From Nostoc sp. NMS8 (GTDB taxonomy: Bacteria; Cyanobacteriota; Cyanobacteriia; Cyanobacteriales; Nostocaceae), in assembly GCF_017115045.1 (NCBI RefSeq), contig NZ_JABXKK010000107.1, positions 1 to 34,157 on the forward strand: a DNA stretch of 34,157 nt. Reading direction: 5' to 3'. The notes below the pieces were generated by a model. It made no database searches, had not been told where the DNA came from, and saw nothing but the letters and a program-made list of their open reading frames with translations. Numbering within the stretch: position 1 is the first letter of the stretch; each line of letters opens with the position of its first letter. Made by a program: the position numbers and the translations under genes. Below are positions 7,416 to 16,794 of the stretch, piece by piece.

Positions 7416-9047
7416 CTAGGTGATTACAGTTGGCTGTTCTCGTCCTGTCAATTCGCGGATCTGGGCTATCTCCTCAACAATAGTGATTAAAGGAGCAAGT
7501 GCTTGCTGTGGATCGAGGTCATGTTTGGCGGGATCTGGCTCGTAGCTTTCTAGGTAAACTCTCAGAGTCGCACCTTGAGTACCAGTACCAGAAAGTCGCA
7601 CCACAATGCGGGAGCCATCGGTAAAGCCAATGCGAACACCTTGTTTTTCGCTAATACTGCCATCAACAGGGTCGGTATAACTAAAGTCATCACTGTATTC
7701 AACTTGATAGTTACCGAACTGCTTGCCTTTAAGGTTTGGTAGTAAAGAACGCAGTCTTTCGATTAAGGTATTGGCTGGTGCTGTCTCTATCTCTTCATAG
7801 TCATGGCGGGAGTAATAATTGCGTCCATAAGTCTGCCAGTGTTCCCGTACAATCTGCTCAACAGATTGCTGCCGGACTGCTAGGATATTCAGCCAAAAGA
7901 GAACAGCCCATAGCCCATCTTTTTCGCGGATATGATTAGAGCCAGTACCAAAGCTTTCTTCACCGCAAAGAGTAGCTTTACGTGCGTCTAAAAGATTGCC
8001 GAAAAACTTCCAGCCAGTGGGAGTTTCATAAGATTCAATGCCAATTTGAGCCGCAACTCGATCTACTGCTTGACTAGTAGGCATCGATCGCGCTACCCCT
8101 GCTAAACCCGAACTATAACCAGGAACTAGCTTGGCGTTTGCGGCTAACACTGCGAGGCTATCGCTAGGAGTGACAAAGAACTTACGCCCTAAGATCATAT
8201 TGCGATCGCCATCTCCATCAAAAGCTGCTCCAAAGTCGGGCGCATTCTCGCCGTACAAAATATCCACCAAATCATGGGCATAAACCAGATTTGGGTCAGG
8301 GTGTCCGCCCCCAAAGTCTTCTAGAGGTGTACCATTTTGCACAGTTCCCACTGGTGCGCCCAAACGTTGCTCGAAAATGGCATGGGCATAAGGGCCAGCC
8401 ACCGCATGTAAGGCATCGATGCTAATCCGAAAATTTCCGCTTAACAGCTGGTGAATGCGATCGAAATCAAATAGCGACTCCATTAATTCTTGATAATCAT
8501 GTACGGAGTCAATCACCTCAATTACCGTCTCTCCCAAATGTGACTCACCCAAGGTTTCTATATCTACATCTGGCGCTTCCAGAATTTGGTAGCTATCAAT
8601 TACTTTAGTGCGATCGTAGATCGCTTCTGTCACCTTTTCCGGTGCTGGGCCACCGTTACTAATGTTATATTTCACACCAAAGTCACCATTTGGCCCGCCC
8701 GGATTATGACTAGCAGACAAGATGATGCCGCCAATAGCTTGGTACTTGCGAATAATAGCGGAAGTTGCAGGAGTAGACAAAATCCCCTTTTGACCAACTT
8801 TAATCCGCCCAATGCCATTAGCCGCCGCTATTTTCAAAATGATTTGAATGGCTGGGCGATTGTAATAACGCCCATCACCACCGACAACTAAGGTTTGTCC
8901 CCGCAAATCCCCGACAGAATCGAAGATGGATTGGACAAAATTTTCCAGGTAGTGGGGCTGCTGAAAAGCCTTAACTGCTTTTCGCAGCCCAGAAGTACCA
9001 GGCTTTTGATCGCTTAAGGGTGTAGTAGAGACTTTACGGATGCTCAT
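7416..9047 (-). CDS. pgm: Phosphoglucomutase (alpha-D-glucose specific)
   Basis: A 543-residue cytoplasmic enzyme that interconverts glucose-1-phosphate and glucose-6-phosphate, linking glycogen and sugar-nucleotide metabolism to glycolysis and the pentose phosphate cycle. The catalytic phosphoserine loop SASHNPGG is at 111-118 (Ser113). The Mg-binding loop DGDGDR is at 277-282, the substrate-specificity loops PTGWK and GEESFG are at 343-347 and 362-367, and the C-terminal phosphate-binding segment RLSGTGTQG is intact. Length and motifs match the bacterial Pgm family. The gene is monocistronic, with a strong hairpin beyond its stop; no clear Shine-Dalgarno precedes the ATG. Confidence 0.96.
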   Translation of the reverse strand: MSIRKVSTTPLSDQKPGTSGLRKAVKAFQQPHYLENFVQSIFDSVGDLRGQTLVVGGDGRYYNRPAIQIILKIAAANGIGRIKVGQKGILSTPATSAIIRKYQAIGGIILSASHNPGGPNGDFGVKYNISNGGPAPEKVTEAIYDRTKVIDSYQILEAPDVDIETLGESHLGETVIEVIDSVHDYQELMESLFDFDRIHQLLSGNFRISIDALHAVAGPYAHAIFEQRLGAPVGTVQNGTPLEDFGGGHPDPNLVYAHDLVDILYGENAPDFGAAFDGDGDRNMILGRKFFVTPSDSLAVLAANAKLVPGYSSGLAGVARSMPTSQAVDRVAAQIGIESYETPTGWKFFGNLLDARKATLCGEESFGTGSNHIREKDGLWAVLFWLNILAVRQQSVEQIVREHWQTYGRNYYSRHDYEEIETAPANTLIERLRSLLPNLKGKQFGNYQVEYSDDFSYTDPVDGSISEKQGVRIGFTDGSRIVVRLSGTGTQGATLRVYLESYEPDPAKHDLDPQQALAPLITIVEEIAQIRELTGREQPTVIT

Positions 9048-9334
9048 AGATAATCTTTAACAAGGCATTTTTCTCTTACAGCTTTGCATAAGTTTGTTAC
9101 AAAAAAAATTGCCGCGCATTAAAGCTTTAGACATTGACCGAATTCAAAAAGAGAGAGGCAGGAGGCAGGAAGAATACTGTCCGTGGTTCGCGCAACATCT
9201 CCGATGGGAGAAGCGCTGCGCTATCTTCTCAAGTACTGTGTTGACCCCAGCATTTTGATTCTAGACAAAGGGTGCTAGCTAGATGACTATTTTGGGAATT
9301 CTAATATCCAGAAGATAAGGGTAGGATTTATGGT

Positions 9335-11821
9335 ATGAGAGCGATCGCTTTTTTATTCACAAGTGGGTTCTTAACTCAAGGAATACTGTTACTTGCGATA
9401 CTCCTTTGGAGTCGCTGCGCGATCGCTCAGGTGACATCTGATCACACCCTCAGTACTACTGTCTCTCAAAGTGGTAATAACTTCACCATTACTAACGGCA
9501 ATGCCGCCAATAGTAATCTTTTTCACAGTTTCCAGCAGTTTTCGGTTCCTACTGGCGGTTCAGTTACCTTTAATTTAACGAACACGCCCAACATTTCCAC
9601 CATCTTTAGCCGTGTGACTGGCGGTAATATATCTCACATTGATGGCTTAATTCAGACAATTAATAGCAACAATCCTATTAGTATGTTCTTGATCAACCCT
9701 AGTGGGATAATTTTTGGAGCTAATGCCCAACTGAACATCGGCGGTTCATTTATTGGTACAACTGCCAACAGTATTAAATTTGCCAATGGGGTTGAATTTA
9801 GTGCCATTGATTCTCAAGCTTCCCCGCTGTTGAGTATCAATGTTCCCATTGGGTTGCAACTGGGCAATAATCCCGCATCAATCACCGTTCAAGGCACTGG
9901 ACACTCCTTGAGCAATAATAGTGGACTGACTCTGGCTCCCCTGGCTCGAATTCCCAGTGCGACAAAACTGCAAGTACAGCTGGGAAATACCCTAGCTTTA
10001 GTGGGTGGCGACTTATATCTAAATGGGGCAACCTTGAGCGCTGAAAGAGGGCGAGTTGAATTGGGTAGTGTAAGGGGTGCAGGATTGGTCAACTTGATGC
10101 CAACCGTACAAGGTTATACATTGGGATATGGCGATGTACAAAGCTTTGGCGATATTCAACTGGCACAGCGATCGCTATTAGATATCAGCGGGGTGAATGC
10201 AGGCTCCGTGCAAATTCAGGGTAGGCAGATTCAATTTACCGATGGCTCTCTGGTGCTGGCGCAAAATTTCGGCAATCTCCCCGGCGGTGACATTCATTTT
10301 CAGGCTACGGAAGCCATTGATTTGATTGGTACAACAACTGATGGCACAATTTTAAGCGGGGTACGTAGTGAAGCTTTGGGTATCGGAGCTAGTGGGAATA
10401 TTAGCGTCGTTACTCCCCAGCTAACCCTTAAGTCGGGAGCAGGGTTGAATAGCACAACCCTTGGAAAAGCTTCCAGTGGAAATATTCACATCAATGCAAC
10501 TGCGATCGATCTATCTGGCTTCTCACCCATCAATCCTGCTAACGTTACCACCATTAATACTGCCACATTAGGCACTGGAAATGCTGGTGATGTTTTCGTC
10601 AATGGCAATAGTCTACTAATATCAAGCGGTGCCTCACTGTCTTCGGTTACTTTTGGCAGTGCTGCTACTGGTAAAGTGACGATTCGCAACACCAACACCA
10701 CAGTGATTGGAGAAAGCCCCTCTGGAATTTATAGCAACATTAGCTCAATTACATTTGCGACCGGAAGTGCCAAAACCTTGACGCTGAATACTGCCAAATT
10801 GCAAATTCTGGATGGGGGAGCAATTGCCGCCACCGCATTTTTTGTCGGAAATGGGGGAGATTTGAGCATCAATGCAACTGAATCGATCGCCATCAGTGGT
10901 CAAGGTCGGGCAAGTAATAGTAGTATTAACGCCTCCACCCTCCGACCCGATCCGTTATTGCGGCAGCGATTTGGTCTGCCAGATATACTCACAGCCAATG
11001 CTGGTACTGTAAGCATTACCACACCGAAGTTAACGCTGACGGATAGCGGGACAGTCAGTGTCACCAGTCAAGGCAGTGGAAATGGTGGCAATATTAACAT
11101 CAATGCAGATACCATCCAATTAAAGGATCGGGGGTTTATCCAGGCACAAACGGAATCTGGCAATGGTGGCAATATTGCATTGTCCGCCAGCAGCCTGTTG
11201 TTTCTACGGGACAATAGTCTGATTTCATCAACAGCTGGCGGCTCAGGGAATGGGGGTAATATTAGCATCAATGTACCCATCATCGCCGGCTCAGAAAATA
11301 GCGATATTATTGCCAATGCGGTGCGAGGCAAGGGTGGTAATATCCAAATCACCACACAAGGCATCTTTGGATTAAAATTCCGCGATCAACTCACCCCTGA
11401 CAATGATATTACGGCGAGTTCACAGTTAGGTGTGAATGGGAATGTCCAAATCAATAGCATTGGGATCGATCCAAATTCTGGCTTAGTAGAACTGCCAGTA
11501 AATGTAATTGATCCATCGCAGCAAATTGTCACAGGCTGCGCCAGCAATCAAGGCAGTCGTTTTGTGGCAACGGGACGGGGTGGTGTGCCGCAAAATCCCA
11601 ATCAACAAGTTATGAGCGATCGCACTTGGTCTGATATCCGCGATCTCTCTGCATACCGGAAAACGGGTGAGAACAATGCTCAAATACCTTCATCACCAGA
11701 GGTTATCATTGAGGCTACAACTTGGCATCGCAACGCCCAGGGGAATATTGAGTTAATTGCAGATAAATCTTCTGGTCAGGTGCAACAACGATTAACTTGT
11801 GCTGCGCTTAAGAGGAGTTAA
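9335..11821 (+). CDS. Two-partner-secretion exoprotein (filamentous-haemagglutinin N-terminal domain)
   Basis: An 828-residue secreted TpsA-type protein. A long signal peptide (about 1-31, ending CAIAQ) leads into the TPS recognition domain, about 35-270, with the family's NPSGIIFG motif (NPxGI) at 121-128. The remainder is a repetitive beta-helix rich in G-N-I-x-I turns (SGNISV, GNGGNINI). The C-terminus has the CASNQGSRF...RGGVPQNPNQ tail common in cyanobacterial members. It should cross the outer membrane through a TpsB partner, but no TpsB gene is in this window. It heads a block with CHAT, DUF928 and CHASE2-kinase genes. Bases 9395-9426, within the signal-peptide codons, look like a dispersed hairpin repeat. 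Confidence 0.92.
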   Translation: MRAIAFLFTSGFLTQGILLLAILLWSRCAIAQVTSDHTLSTTVSQSGNNFTITNGNAANSNLFHSFQQFSVPTGGSVTFNLTNTPNISTIFSRVTGGNISHIDGLIQTINSNNPISMFLINPSGIIFGANAQLNIGGSFIGTTANSIKFANGVEFSAIDSQASPLLSINVPIGLQLGNNPASITVQGTGHSLSNNSGLTLAPLARIPSATKLQVQLGNTLALVGGDLYLNGATLSAERGRVELGSVRGAGLVNLMPTVQGYTLGYGDVQSFGDIQLAQRSLLDISGVNAGSVQIQGRQIQFTDGSLVLAQNFGNLPGGDIHFQATEAIDLIGTTTDGTILSGVRSEALGIGASGNISVVTPQLTLKSGAGLNSTTLGKASSGNIHINATAIDLSGFSPINPANVTTINTATLGTGNAGDVFVNGNSLLISSGASLSSVTFGSAATGKVTIRNTNTTVIGESPSGIYSNISSITFATGSAKTLTLNTAKLQILDGGAIAATAFFVGNGGDLSINATESIAISGQGRASNSSINASTLRPDPLLRQRFGLPDILTANAGTVSITTPKLTLTDSGTVSVTSQGSGNGGNININADTIQLKDRGFIQAQTESGNGGNIALSASSLLFLRDNSLISSTAGGSGNGGNISINVPIIAGSENSDIIANAVRGKGGNIQITTQGIFGLKFRDQLTPDNDITASSQLGVNGNVQINSIGIDPNSGLVELPVNVIDPSQQIVTGCASNQGSRFVATGRGGVPQNPNQQVMSDRTWSDIRDLSAYRKTGENNAQIPSSPEVIIEATTWHRNAQGNIELIADKSSGQVQQRLTCAALKRS
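9395..9426 (+). repeat. Hairpin repeat inside the signal-peptide codons
   Basis: ACTCC-TTT-GGAGT flanked by GCGAT and CGCTGCGCGATCGC, similar in build to small dispersed repeats of Nostoc genomes; a relative of the core hairpin lies near 5600. It is read in frame as part of AILLWSRCAIA. Confidence 0.4.
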
Positions 11822-11831
11822 TTTTTTGCGG

Positions 11832-12527
11832 CTAACGGTCTAATTCCCCAAAGCGATCGCGATACTGCTGAAGCAACGCCTGCATATCCTGCAATTGTTG
11901 TTCCGCCTGTTCAGCCCGTTGACGTTCTTGTTCAGCCCGTTGCTCCAACTCAACTGAACTCAAGAATTGCCGCCCATCTGGTCGATAAATCACCAGTTCA
12001 TGGTTGCCCACTGCAAACCGAATTCCCAACAGAGGACTTGTCCATCCATCGATCTGAGCAATTGGTAGTAACTGTTCACCAAGACGGCGCCAACCTTTGA
12101 GTTCGTAGCGGTCTGGGTCATACTGATAGTATTCTTCCACACCATAAGTTTGGTAAAACTCTAGCTTGCGTTCCATCTCATTTGCATTGTTGCTGGGTGA
12201 GAGAATTTCCCATACCACTTGTGGGGCAATATTGTCTTCCTGCCACTGTTTGTAAGACCCGCGCCGTCCCTTCGGTCTACCAAACACCACCATTGTATCC
12301 GGTGCAACTGGTGAGATTAAGCGCGATTTTACCGGGAACCAGAGCAAATCTCCCGCTACAAACACGTTAGGTTCGTTAGCAAATAAAATTTCCAGATTTT
12401 CTTTAATTAGGACGATCCAACGAAATTGTTCGGTATTGTCTGCCATTGGTTTACCGTCGCTATCGGGGAAATCTAAATCTGCATTGCTGCGAAAGAAGGT
12501 GGTCATGTCGCTTCGCTCCGAATTCAA
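11832..12527 (-). CDS. Uma2 family (DUF820) nuclease-fold protein
   Basis: A 231-residue PD-(D/E)XK-fold protein of the large cyanobacterial Uma2 family; the biological role is unknown. The acidic/lysine triad is visible as Asp77 (SPVAPDTMVVFG), Glu107 (VVWEILSPSN) and Lys121, followed by the YQTYGVEEYYQYDPDR core. The tail from about 194 is a Glu/Gln/Arg-rich coiled coil, a frequent ending in this family. The ATG at 12527 is followed by a second at 12506 (MTTFF) that may be the true start, because the bases around the first are repeat-like. It lies antisense between the exoprotein and CHAT genes, converging with the exoprotein gene with 10 bases between stops. Confidence 0.85.
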   Translation of the reverse strand: MNSERSDMTTFFRSNADLDFPDSDGKPMADNTEQFRWIVLIKENLEILFANEPNVFVAGDLLWFPVKSRLISPVAPDTMVVFGRPKGRRGSYKQWQEDNIAPQVVWEILSPSNNANEMERKLEFYQTYGVEEYYQYDPDRYELKGWRRLGEQLLPIAQIDGWTSPLLGIRFAVGNHELVIYRPDGRQFLSSVELEQRAEQERQRAEQAEQQLQDMQALLQQYRDRFGELDR

Positions 12528-12863
12528 AATGACGCTCGCGGACTCGCTAACGCTACGCTAACAAAATTCAAAATTAATGGGCAAGTAAATGGACTTCGTA
12601 TTTCTCTCTACGAGACGCCAAGGGCGATCGCGCTGTGCATCTCGAAACCGTAAGGGCGCACCATTGCTGTGCCTCTACCGCGTGGTCTATTTACCTGAAA
12701 ATAGCTGTAACCCGGAATGACACAGTATTTTAATTGTACGCTATCGCTCATTCACTGATAGCTGGCATTATAAGTTGGGAATTATACATAAATATAGTCA
12801 TTTTATCAATACTTGTGCTGTGACTAATCTTGAAACAAACTGCTCAATAATAAGTAATTATCT
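12528..12863. other. Divergent intergenic region with dispersed repeats
   Basis: Holds a repeat ending GCTAACGCTACGCTAAC (12540-12560), a CGAGACGCC/GCGATCGC cluster near 12611-12635, a fragment like GGCGCACCATTGCTGTGCC, and the 29-base hairpin unit at 12682-12710. The last about 130 bases are AT-rich and probably hold the promoter of the CHAT gene. No ORF. Confidence 0.55.
12682..12710 (+). repeat. 29-base hairpin unit shared with the P450 coding region
   Basis: Contains CTATTT-acctgA-AAATAG, a short hairpin. It matches bases 26-54 at 25 of 29 positions; there the corresponding stem is CAATT/AATTG. It looks like a small dispersed repeat. Confidence 0.5.
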
Positions 12864-15413
12864 ATGGCTTTTGGAATTAAACAAACTCGTTGGCTATATG
12901 TCAGCTTCAGTATTTTAAGTTTGTGTTTAGCATTGAACATTACACCTGTAAAAGCATTTCCACCAGCAACAACCCCAGTTATCTCTTCTCCCCAGTCTAC
13001 CAATTGGCTAGAACAGGGACGGAACCTCTACCGTTCAGGACGCTTTACAAAAGCTGTGACAATTTGGCAAAGGGCAGCACAACAGTATCATACCCAAGGC
13101 GATCGCCTGAACGAAGCTCTAAGCTGGAGTTACCTTTCACTAGCGCAACAAGAACTTAATCAATGGCCAGCAGCCCAACAATCTATTGAGCAAAGTCTGA
13201 AATTGTTGCAAACCTCCATTCCCTCTGCTGATGCTGTTCTTTGGGCACAGGTACTCAATACCCAGGCAAATTTGCAATTGCACACTGGCAAAGCTGAAAC
13301 CGCTCTGGAAAATTGGCAACAAGCTCAAAAATTTTATGAGCAAGCAGGCGACACAATCGGAAGCTTGGGTAGTCAAATCAACCAGGCACAAGCTTTACAA
13401 AGTTTGGGATTTTACCGTCGTTCCAAACAACAATTAGAGGTGCTGACTCAAAAACTCCAAGGGATGCCGGATAATGAAATCAAAATTAGCGGATTGCGAT
13501 CGCTTGGTCTAGCTCTGCAAATAATTGGCGACTCTAGTAACAGTAAACTGGTTTTAGAGCAAAGTTTAGCGATCGCGCGCCAAATTTCAGCCCAACCGCA
13601 GTTAAGTTCTATTCTTCTCAACCTGGGCCAAACTGCCGTTAACTTACAAGATCCAGAAGCAGCATTAGATTACTTTGAACAGGCTCAACTCTTAGCGACA
13701 AATCCCAGCGATCGCTTACAAGGACGTTTAGCTCAGTTCAAACTTTTTCTCGATTACAACAAACCGGAATTTGCTATCCCGCTTGCACCTCAACTACTCC
13801 AACAACTCCGGGAACTACCCCCCAGTCACACCTCCCTCTACGCCGCAATCAATTTTGTGGCTACTCTCAATCGCCAGTCAAATCCTGAGCAAATCCTACC
13901 CCTGAAAGATTTGGCGCAACTGATGGCAGTCACACTCCAGTCTGCACAAGAAATCCAAGATGCTCAAGCCCAAGCATACACGCTGCATCAGTGGGGAAAA
14001 CTCTATCGTCGTACACAGCAGGTATCTGAAGCACAGGAGTTAACCCAGAAATCTCTCGATATTGCCCATCAACTCCAAGCTAACGATATCATTGCTCAAT
14101 CTGCTTGGCAGATGGGACAGTTGTATAAACAACAAGGCGATCGCTCCCAAGCAATTACCGCCTATACAGAAGCAGTCAATGCTTTAAAGGCGCTGCGGGG
14201 GGATTTGGTAGCTATCAACCCTGATGTCCAATTCTCTTTTCGCAGCAGTGTGGAACCTATCTACCGAGAATTGGTTGATTTACTTTTAGACAATCAACCG
14301 AGTCAAGCAGCACTAATGCAAGCTCGTGAATTAATTGAGGCACTCCAAATTGCCGAACTCGATAACTTTTTTCGAGAGGCTTGTTTAGATAAAACTGAAC
14401 AAATTGATCGAGTTGATCCCAATGCAACGGTTGTTTATCCCATCATCTTGCCAGATCGTTTAACAGTAATCCTCTCGAAAGCCGGACAACCACTCCGTTC
14501 TTATGTAACTCACAAATCTCAAACTGAAATTCAGCAGACTCTAGATAACTTTTTGGTTGCTCTCAACCCTGTCTCTGATTCCAAAGATCGGAATCGATTG
14601 TCCCAACAGATTTATGATTGGTTGATTCGTCCAGCAGAAGTAGATGGAGCATTCATTGATACTAAGACATTGGTGTTTGTTTTGGATGGTCGGTTGCGGA
14701 ATATTCCCATAGCAGCTTTGTATGACGGTAAAGAATATCTCATTGAGAAGTATGCAGTCGCCCTCTCACCAGGATTGCAATTAATGACGACGCGATCGCT
14801 TCATCAAAATCACATCACTGCGATCGTGGGTGGCATTAGCCAAGCTCGTGCAGGCTTTAGTGCTTTACCTGCTGTGGAATCAGAAGTGAAACAAATCTCT
14901 AAGGCGATGTCCTCCTCTCTGCTGCTAAATCAGGGATTTACCAGTCAAGCCCTTGCAGAACGGGTGAAGTATAGTAGCGCAGATATTGTCCACCTTGCAA
15001 CCCACGGACAGTTTAGTTCGCGCCTTGAAGATACCTTTTTGCTAACTTGGGATGGAGAAGTCAACGTTAAAGAGTTATCTGAACTTCTGAAAAGTCGGGG
15101 TAGCGATCCATCGAAAGCCATCGAGTTGCTGGTACTAAGTGCCTGTGATACCGCAGCAGGAGACGATCGCGCTGTCCTGGGACTAGCAGGCTTGGCTGTC
15201 AAATCTGGCGCTCGCTCAACTATCGCCACCCTATGGCCCGTTAAAGATCGGGCAGCCGCCATGCTTATGACTCGCTTCTATGACCAACTGCGACAGCCTA
15301 AAATCACTAAAGCCGAAGCCCTAAGACAAGCACAAATTAGCCTAATCCGCCAAACGGATTTCCACGATCCCTTCTTTTGGTCTGCCTTTGTTTTGATTGG
15401 AAACTGGATTTAA
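12864..15413 (+). CDS. TPR-CHAT caspase-like protease
   Basis: 849 residues. A signal peptide or membrane anchor at about 8-31 is followed by tetratricopeptide repeats from about 45 to 450 (starting NWLEQGRNLYRSGRFTKAVTIW). A C-terminal CHAT domain covers about 560-849. CHAT domains are clan CD cysteine proteases related to caspases and separase. The catalytic dyad is present: His714 in HLATHGQF and Cys761 in LSACDTAAG, followed by LAGLAVKSGARSTIATLW. The N-terminal signal implies export or inner-membrane anchoring. It is followed by DUF928 and CHASE2-kinase genes, families that recur beside CHAT and TPS exoproteins in cyanobacteria. The substrate is unknown; the exoprotein or DUF928 protein are candidates by context only. 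Confidence 0.93.
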   Translation: MAFGIKQTRWLYVSFSILSLCLALNITPVKAFPPATTPVISSPQSTNWLEQGRNLYRSGRFTKAVTIWQRAAQQYHTQGDRLNEALSWSYLSLAQQELNQWPAAQQSIEQSLKLLQTSIPSADAVLWAQVLNTQANLQLHTGKAETALENWQQAQKFYEQAGDTIGSLGSQINQAQALQSLGFYRRSKQQLEVLTQKLQGMPDNEIKISGLRSLGLALQIIGDSSNSKLVLEQSLAIARQISAQPQLSSILLNLGQTAVNLQDPEAALDYFEQAQLLATNPSDRLQGRLAQFKLFLDYNKPEFAIPLAPQLLQQLRELPPSHTSLYAAINFVATLNRQSNPEQILPLKDLAQLMAVTLQSAQEIQDAQAQAYTLHQWGKLYRRTQQVSEAQELTQKSLDIAHQLQANDIIAQSAWQMGQLYKQQGDRSQAITAYTEAVNALKALRGDLVAINPDVQFSFRSSVEPIYRELVDLLLDNQPSQAALMQARELIEALQIAELDNFFREACLDKTEQIDRVDPNATVVYPIILPDRLTVILSKAGQPLRSYVTHKSQTEIQQTLDNFLVALNPVSDSKDRNRLSQQIYDWLIRPAEVDGAFIDTKTLVFVLDGRLRNIPIAALYDGKEYLIEKYAVALSPGLQLMTTRSLHQNHITAIVGGISQARAGFSALPAVESEVKQISKAMSSSLLLNQGFTSQALAERVKYSSADIVHLATHGQFSSRLEDTFLLTWDGEVNVKELSELLKSRGSDPSKAIELLVLSACDTAAGDDRAVLGLAGLAVKSGARSTIATLWPVKDRAAAMLMTRFYDQLRQPKITKAEALRQAQISLIRQTDFHDPFFWSAFVLIGNWI

Positions 15414-15696
15414 ATAAGTAACAACACGTATTATGTTACAGAAAATACATACTATTTTTACAGTGATTTCGCTAATTTTTGCCTATACTAGAAGTTCCCG
15501 AATTTGACTGTGCCAATTTGAGACTTTAGACTCTTTTGATTCATGCCGGACTAACATCCCGCTATGCACTTTCCCCCTTCTGAGTAACACAAATCCAAAA
15601 TTCAACATCTTTTGACTGTTGCTTGGATTTAGTTTCTGGTCATAGTCAAAGGAAACGTATTGCATATCAAATTGCAATTATATGAGGTAAAACATC

Positions 15697-16614
15697 ATGA
15701 AACGTCGATATTTAACTAGTATATTGAGCGTCATCGCTCTGATTGCTTGTAGTACATGTAGCGCCCATGCTGTTACATTTACCCCGCCGATCAACAATGG
15801 CTCTCCTAGTCAAGCAACGGGAGGAGCTTCTAGGGGTAATATGTTTACTCCTGCCGCTGGAAAGGGTGCGCCTCAACAAGCAACGGGAGGAGCTTCTCGC
15901 GGCAACCTGTTTACGCCTGCCGTTGGGAAGGGTGCGCCCCAACAAGCAACGGGAGGAGCTTCTCGCGGCAACCTGTTTACGCCTGCCGTTGGGAAGGGTG
16001 CGCCCCAACAAGCAACAGGAGGTGCTTCTCGCGTTGGTAATTACTACTTGAATTCATCAACTGTAAGTACAACAGAACCAGCAGCGCTAATCGCTCTCTT
16101 GCCTCAAAACTTCTATGGCACAACAGTGTCCGAGCGTCCCACAATACTGGTATATCTCCCAACTTCCAATGCCCAAGAAGCCGTATTCAGCCTCAAGGAT
16201 GAAGCTGGCAATATGCAGTATCAGATGAACATTCCAGTTGCAGGGAAAACTGGGATAATCGCGATCAAATTACCAGCCAATGCACCCGCTTTAGTCGCTG
16301 GTAAAAACTATCAATGGTTTCTAGCGCTCAAACTAGATGGACAACTCAGCCCAAGTACGCCTTACGTCGATGGTTGGGTTCAGCGTATCCAGCCCAGTGC
16401 TGAGTTGGCAACTGCAATGCAAGAGCAAGATGCTTTGAAGCGAGCTACTGCTTTCGGTAAAAATGGTGTTTGGTATGACTGTGTGGCAACACTGGCAACG
16501 GCATACACCTCCCAACCTAGCAATGCAACCCTCCGCAAACAATGGGAAGAACTTCTATCTTCAGTAAGTTTAAAGGAAATTGTTAGAGCAAACTTATTAG
16601 CATCTACTAATTAA
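15697..16614 (+). CDS. DUF928 protein with a fourfold N-terminal motif
   Basis: 305 residues. A signal peptide (about 1-25, Ala-His-Ala) is followed by four 22-residue units (28-115) built on FTPAxGKGAPQQATGGASRG, then the DUF928 body containing LPQNFYGTTVSERPTILVYL and ending in a helical region. DUF928 proteins usually have one such P-x-x-x-G-x-P...GG-x-x-R segment at the domain start, so the motif appears to have been amplified. The function of DUF928 is unknown; it is a cyanobacterial extracytoplasmic domain repeatedly found near CHAT and TPS genes. The gene lies 283 bases after CHAT and 180 bases before the hybrid kinase, all on one strand. Confidence 0.88.
   Translation: MKRRYLTSILSVIALIACSTCSAHAVTFTPPINNGSPSQATGGASRGNMFTPAAGKGAPQQATGGASRGNLFTPAVGKGAPQQATGGASRGNLFTPAVGKGAPQQATGGASRVGNYYLNSSTVSTTEPAALIALLPQNFYGTTVSERPTILVYLPTSNAQEAVFSLKDEAGNMQYQMNIPVAGKTGIIAIKLPANAPALVAGKNYQWFLALKLDGQLSPSTPYVDGWVQRIQPSAELATAMQEQDALKRATAFGKNGVWYDCVATLATAYTSQPSNATLRKQWEELLSSVSLKEIVRANLLASTN
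15778..16041 (+). repeat. 66-bp coding tandem repeat (4 units) in the DUF928 gene
   Basis: Units at 15778-15843, 15844-15909, 15910-15975 and 15976-16041. The first is diverged, while the third and fourth are almost base-identical, indicating recent duplication. The period is a multiple of three, so the frame is kept. Confidence 0.85.
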
Positions 16615-16628
16615 TGCCAATTTAGGCA

Positions 16629-16735
16629 TTGGGGATTGGGCATTGAAAAGAGGCAGAGGGGCGGGGTGCGGGGGGCGGAGGGGAAAACTCTTTTCTCTTG
16701 CTCCCTGCTTCCTGCGCCCTCATCCCCATTACCCC
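16629..16735 (+). repeat. G-rich dispersed element, copy upstream of the hybrid kinase
   Basis: Begins GGGGATTGGGCATTG, contains GAGGCAGAGGGGCGGGG and GCGGGGGGCGGAGGGG, then turns pyrimidine-rich (CTTGCTCCCTG). About 50 bases are nearly identical to the complement of 18601-18731. The remaining bases up to 16794 are CCCCAATCCC-type repeats that run directly into the kinase start codon. Confidence 0.7.
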
Positions 16736-16794
16736 TTATCCCAGAGGGGGCCCCACCTTCCCCAGTCCCCAATCCCTAGTCCCCAATCCCCAAT

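Noticed and set aside
15712..16011. ORFs on both strands over the DUF928 repeats (also 15743-16051)
   Set aside because: Open only because the 66-bp coding repeat copies the same stop-free shadow frames.
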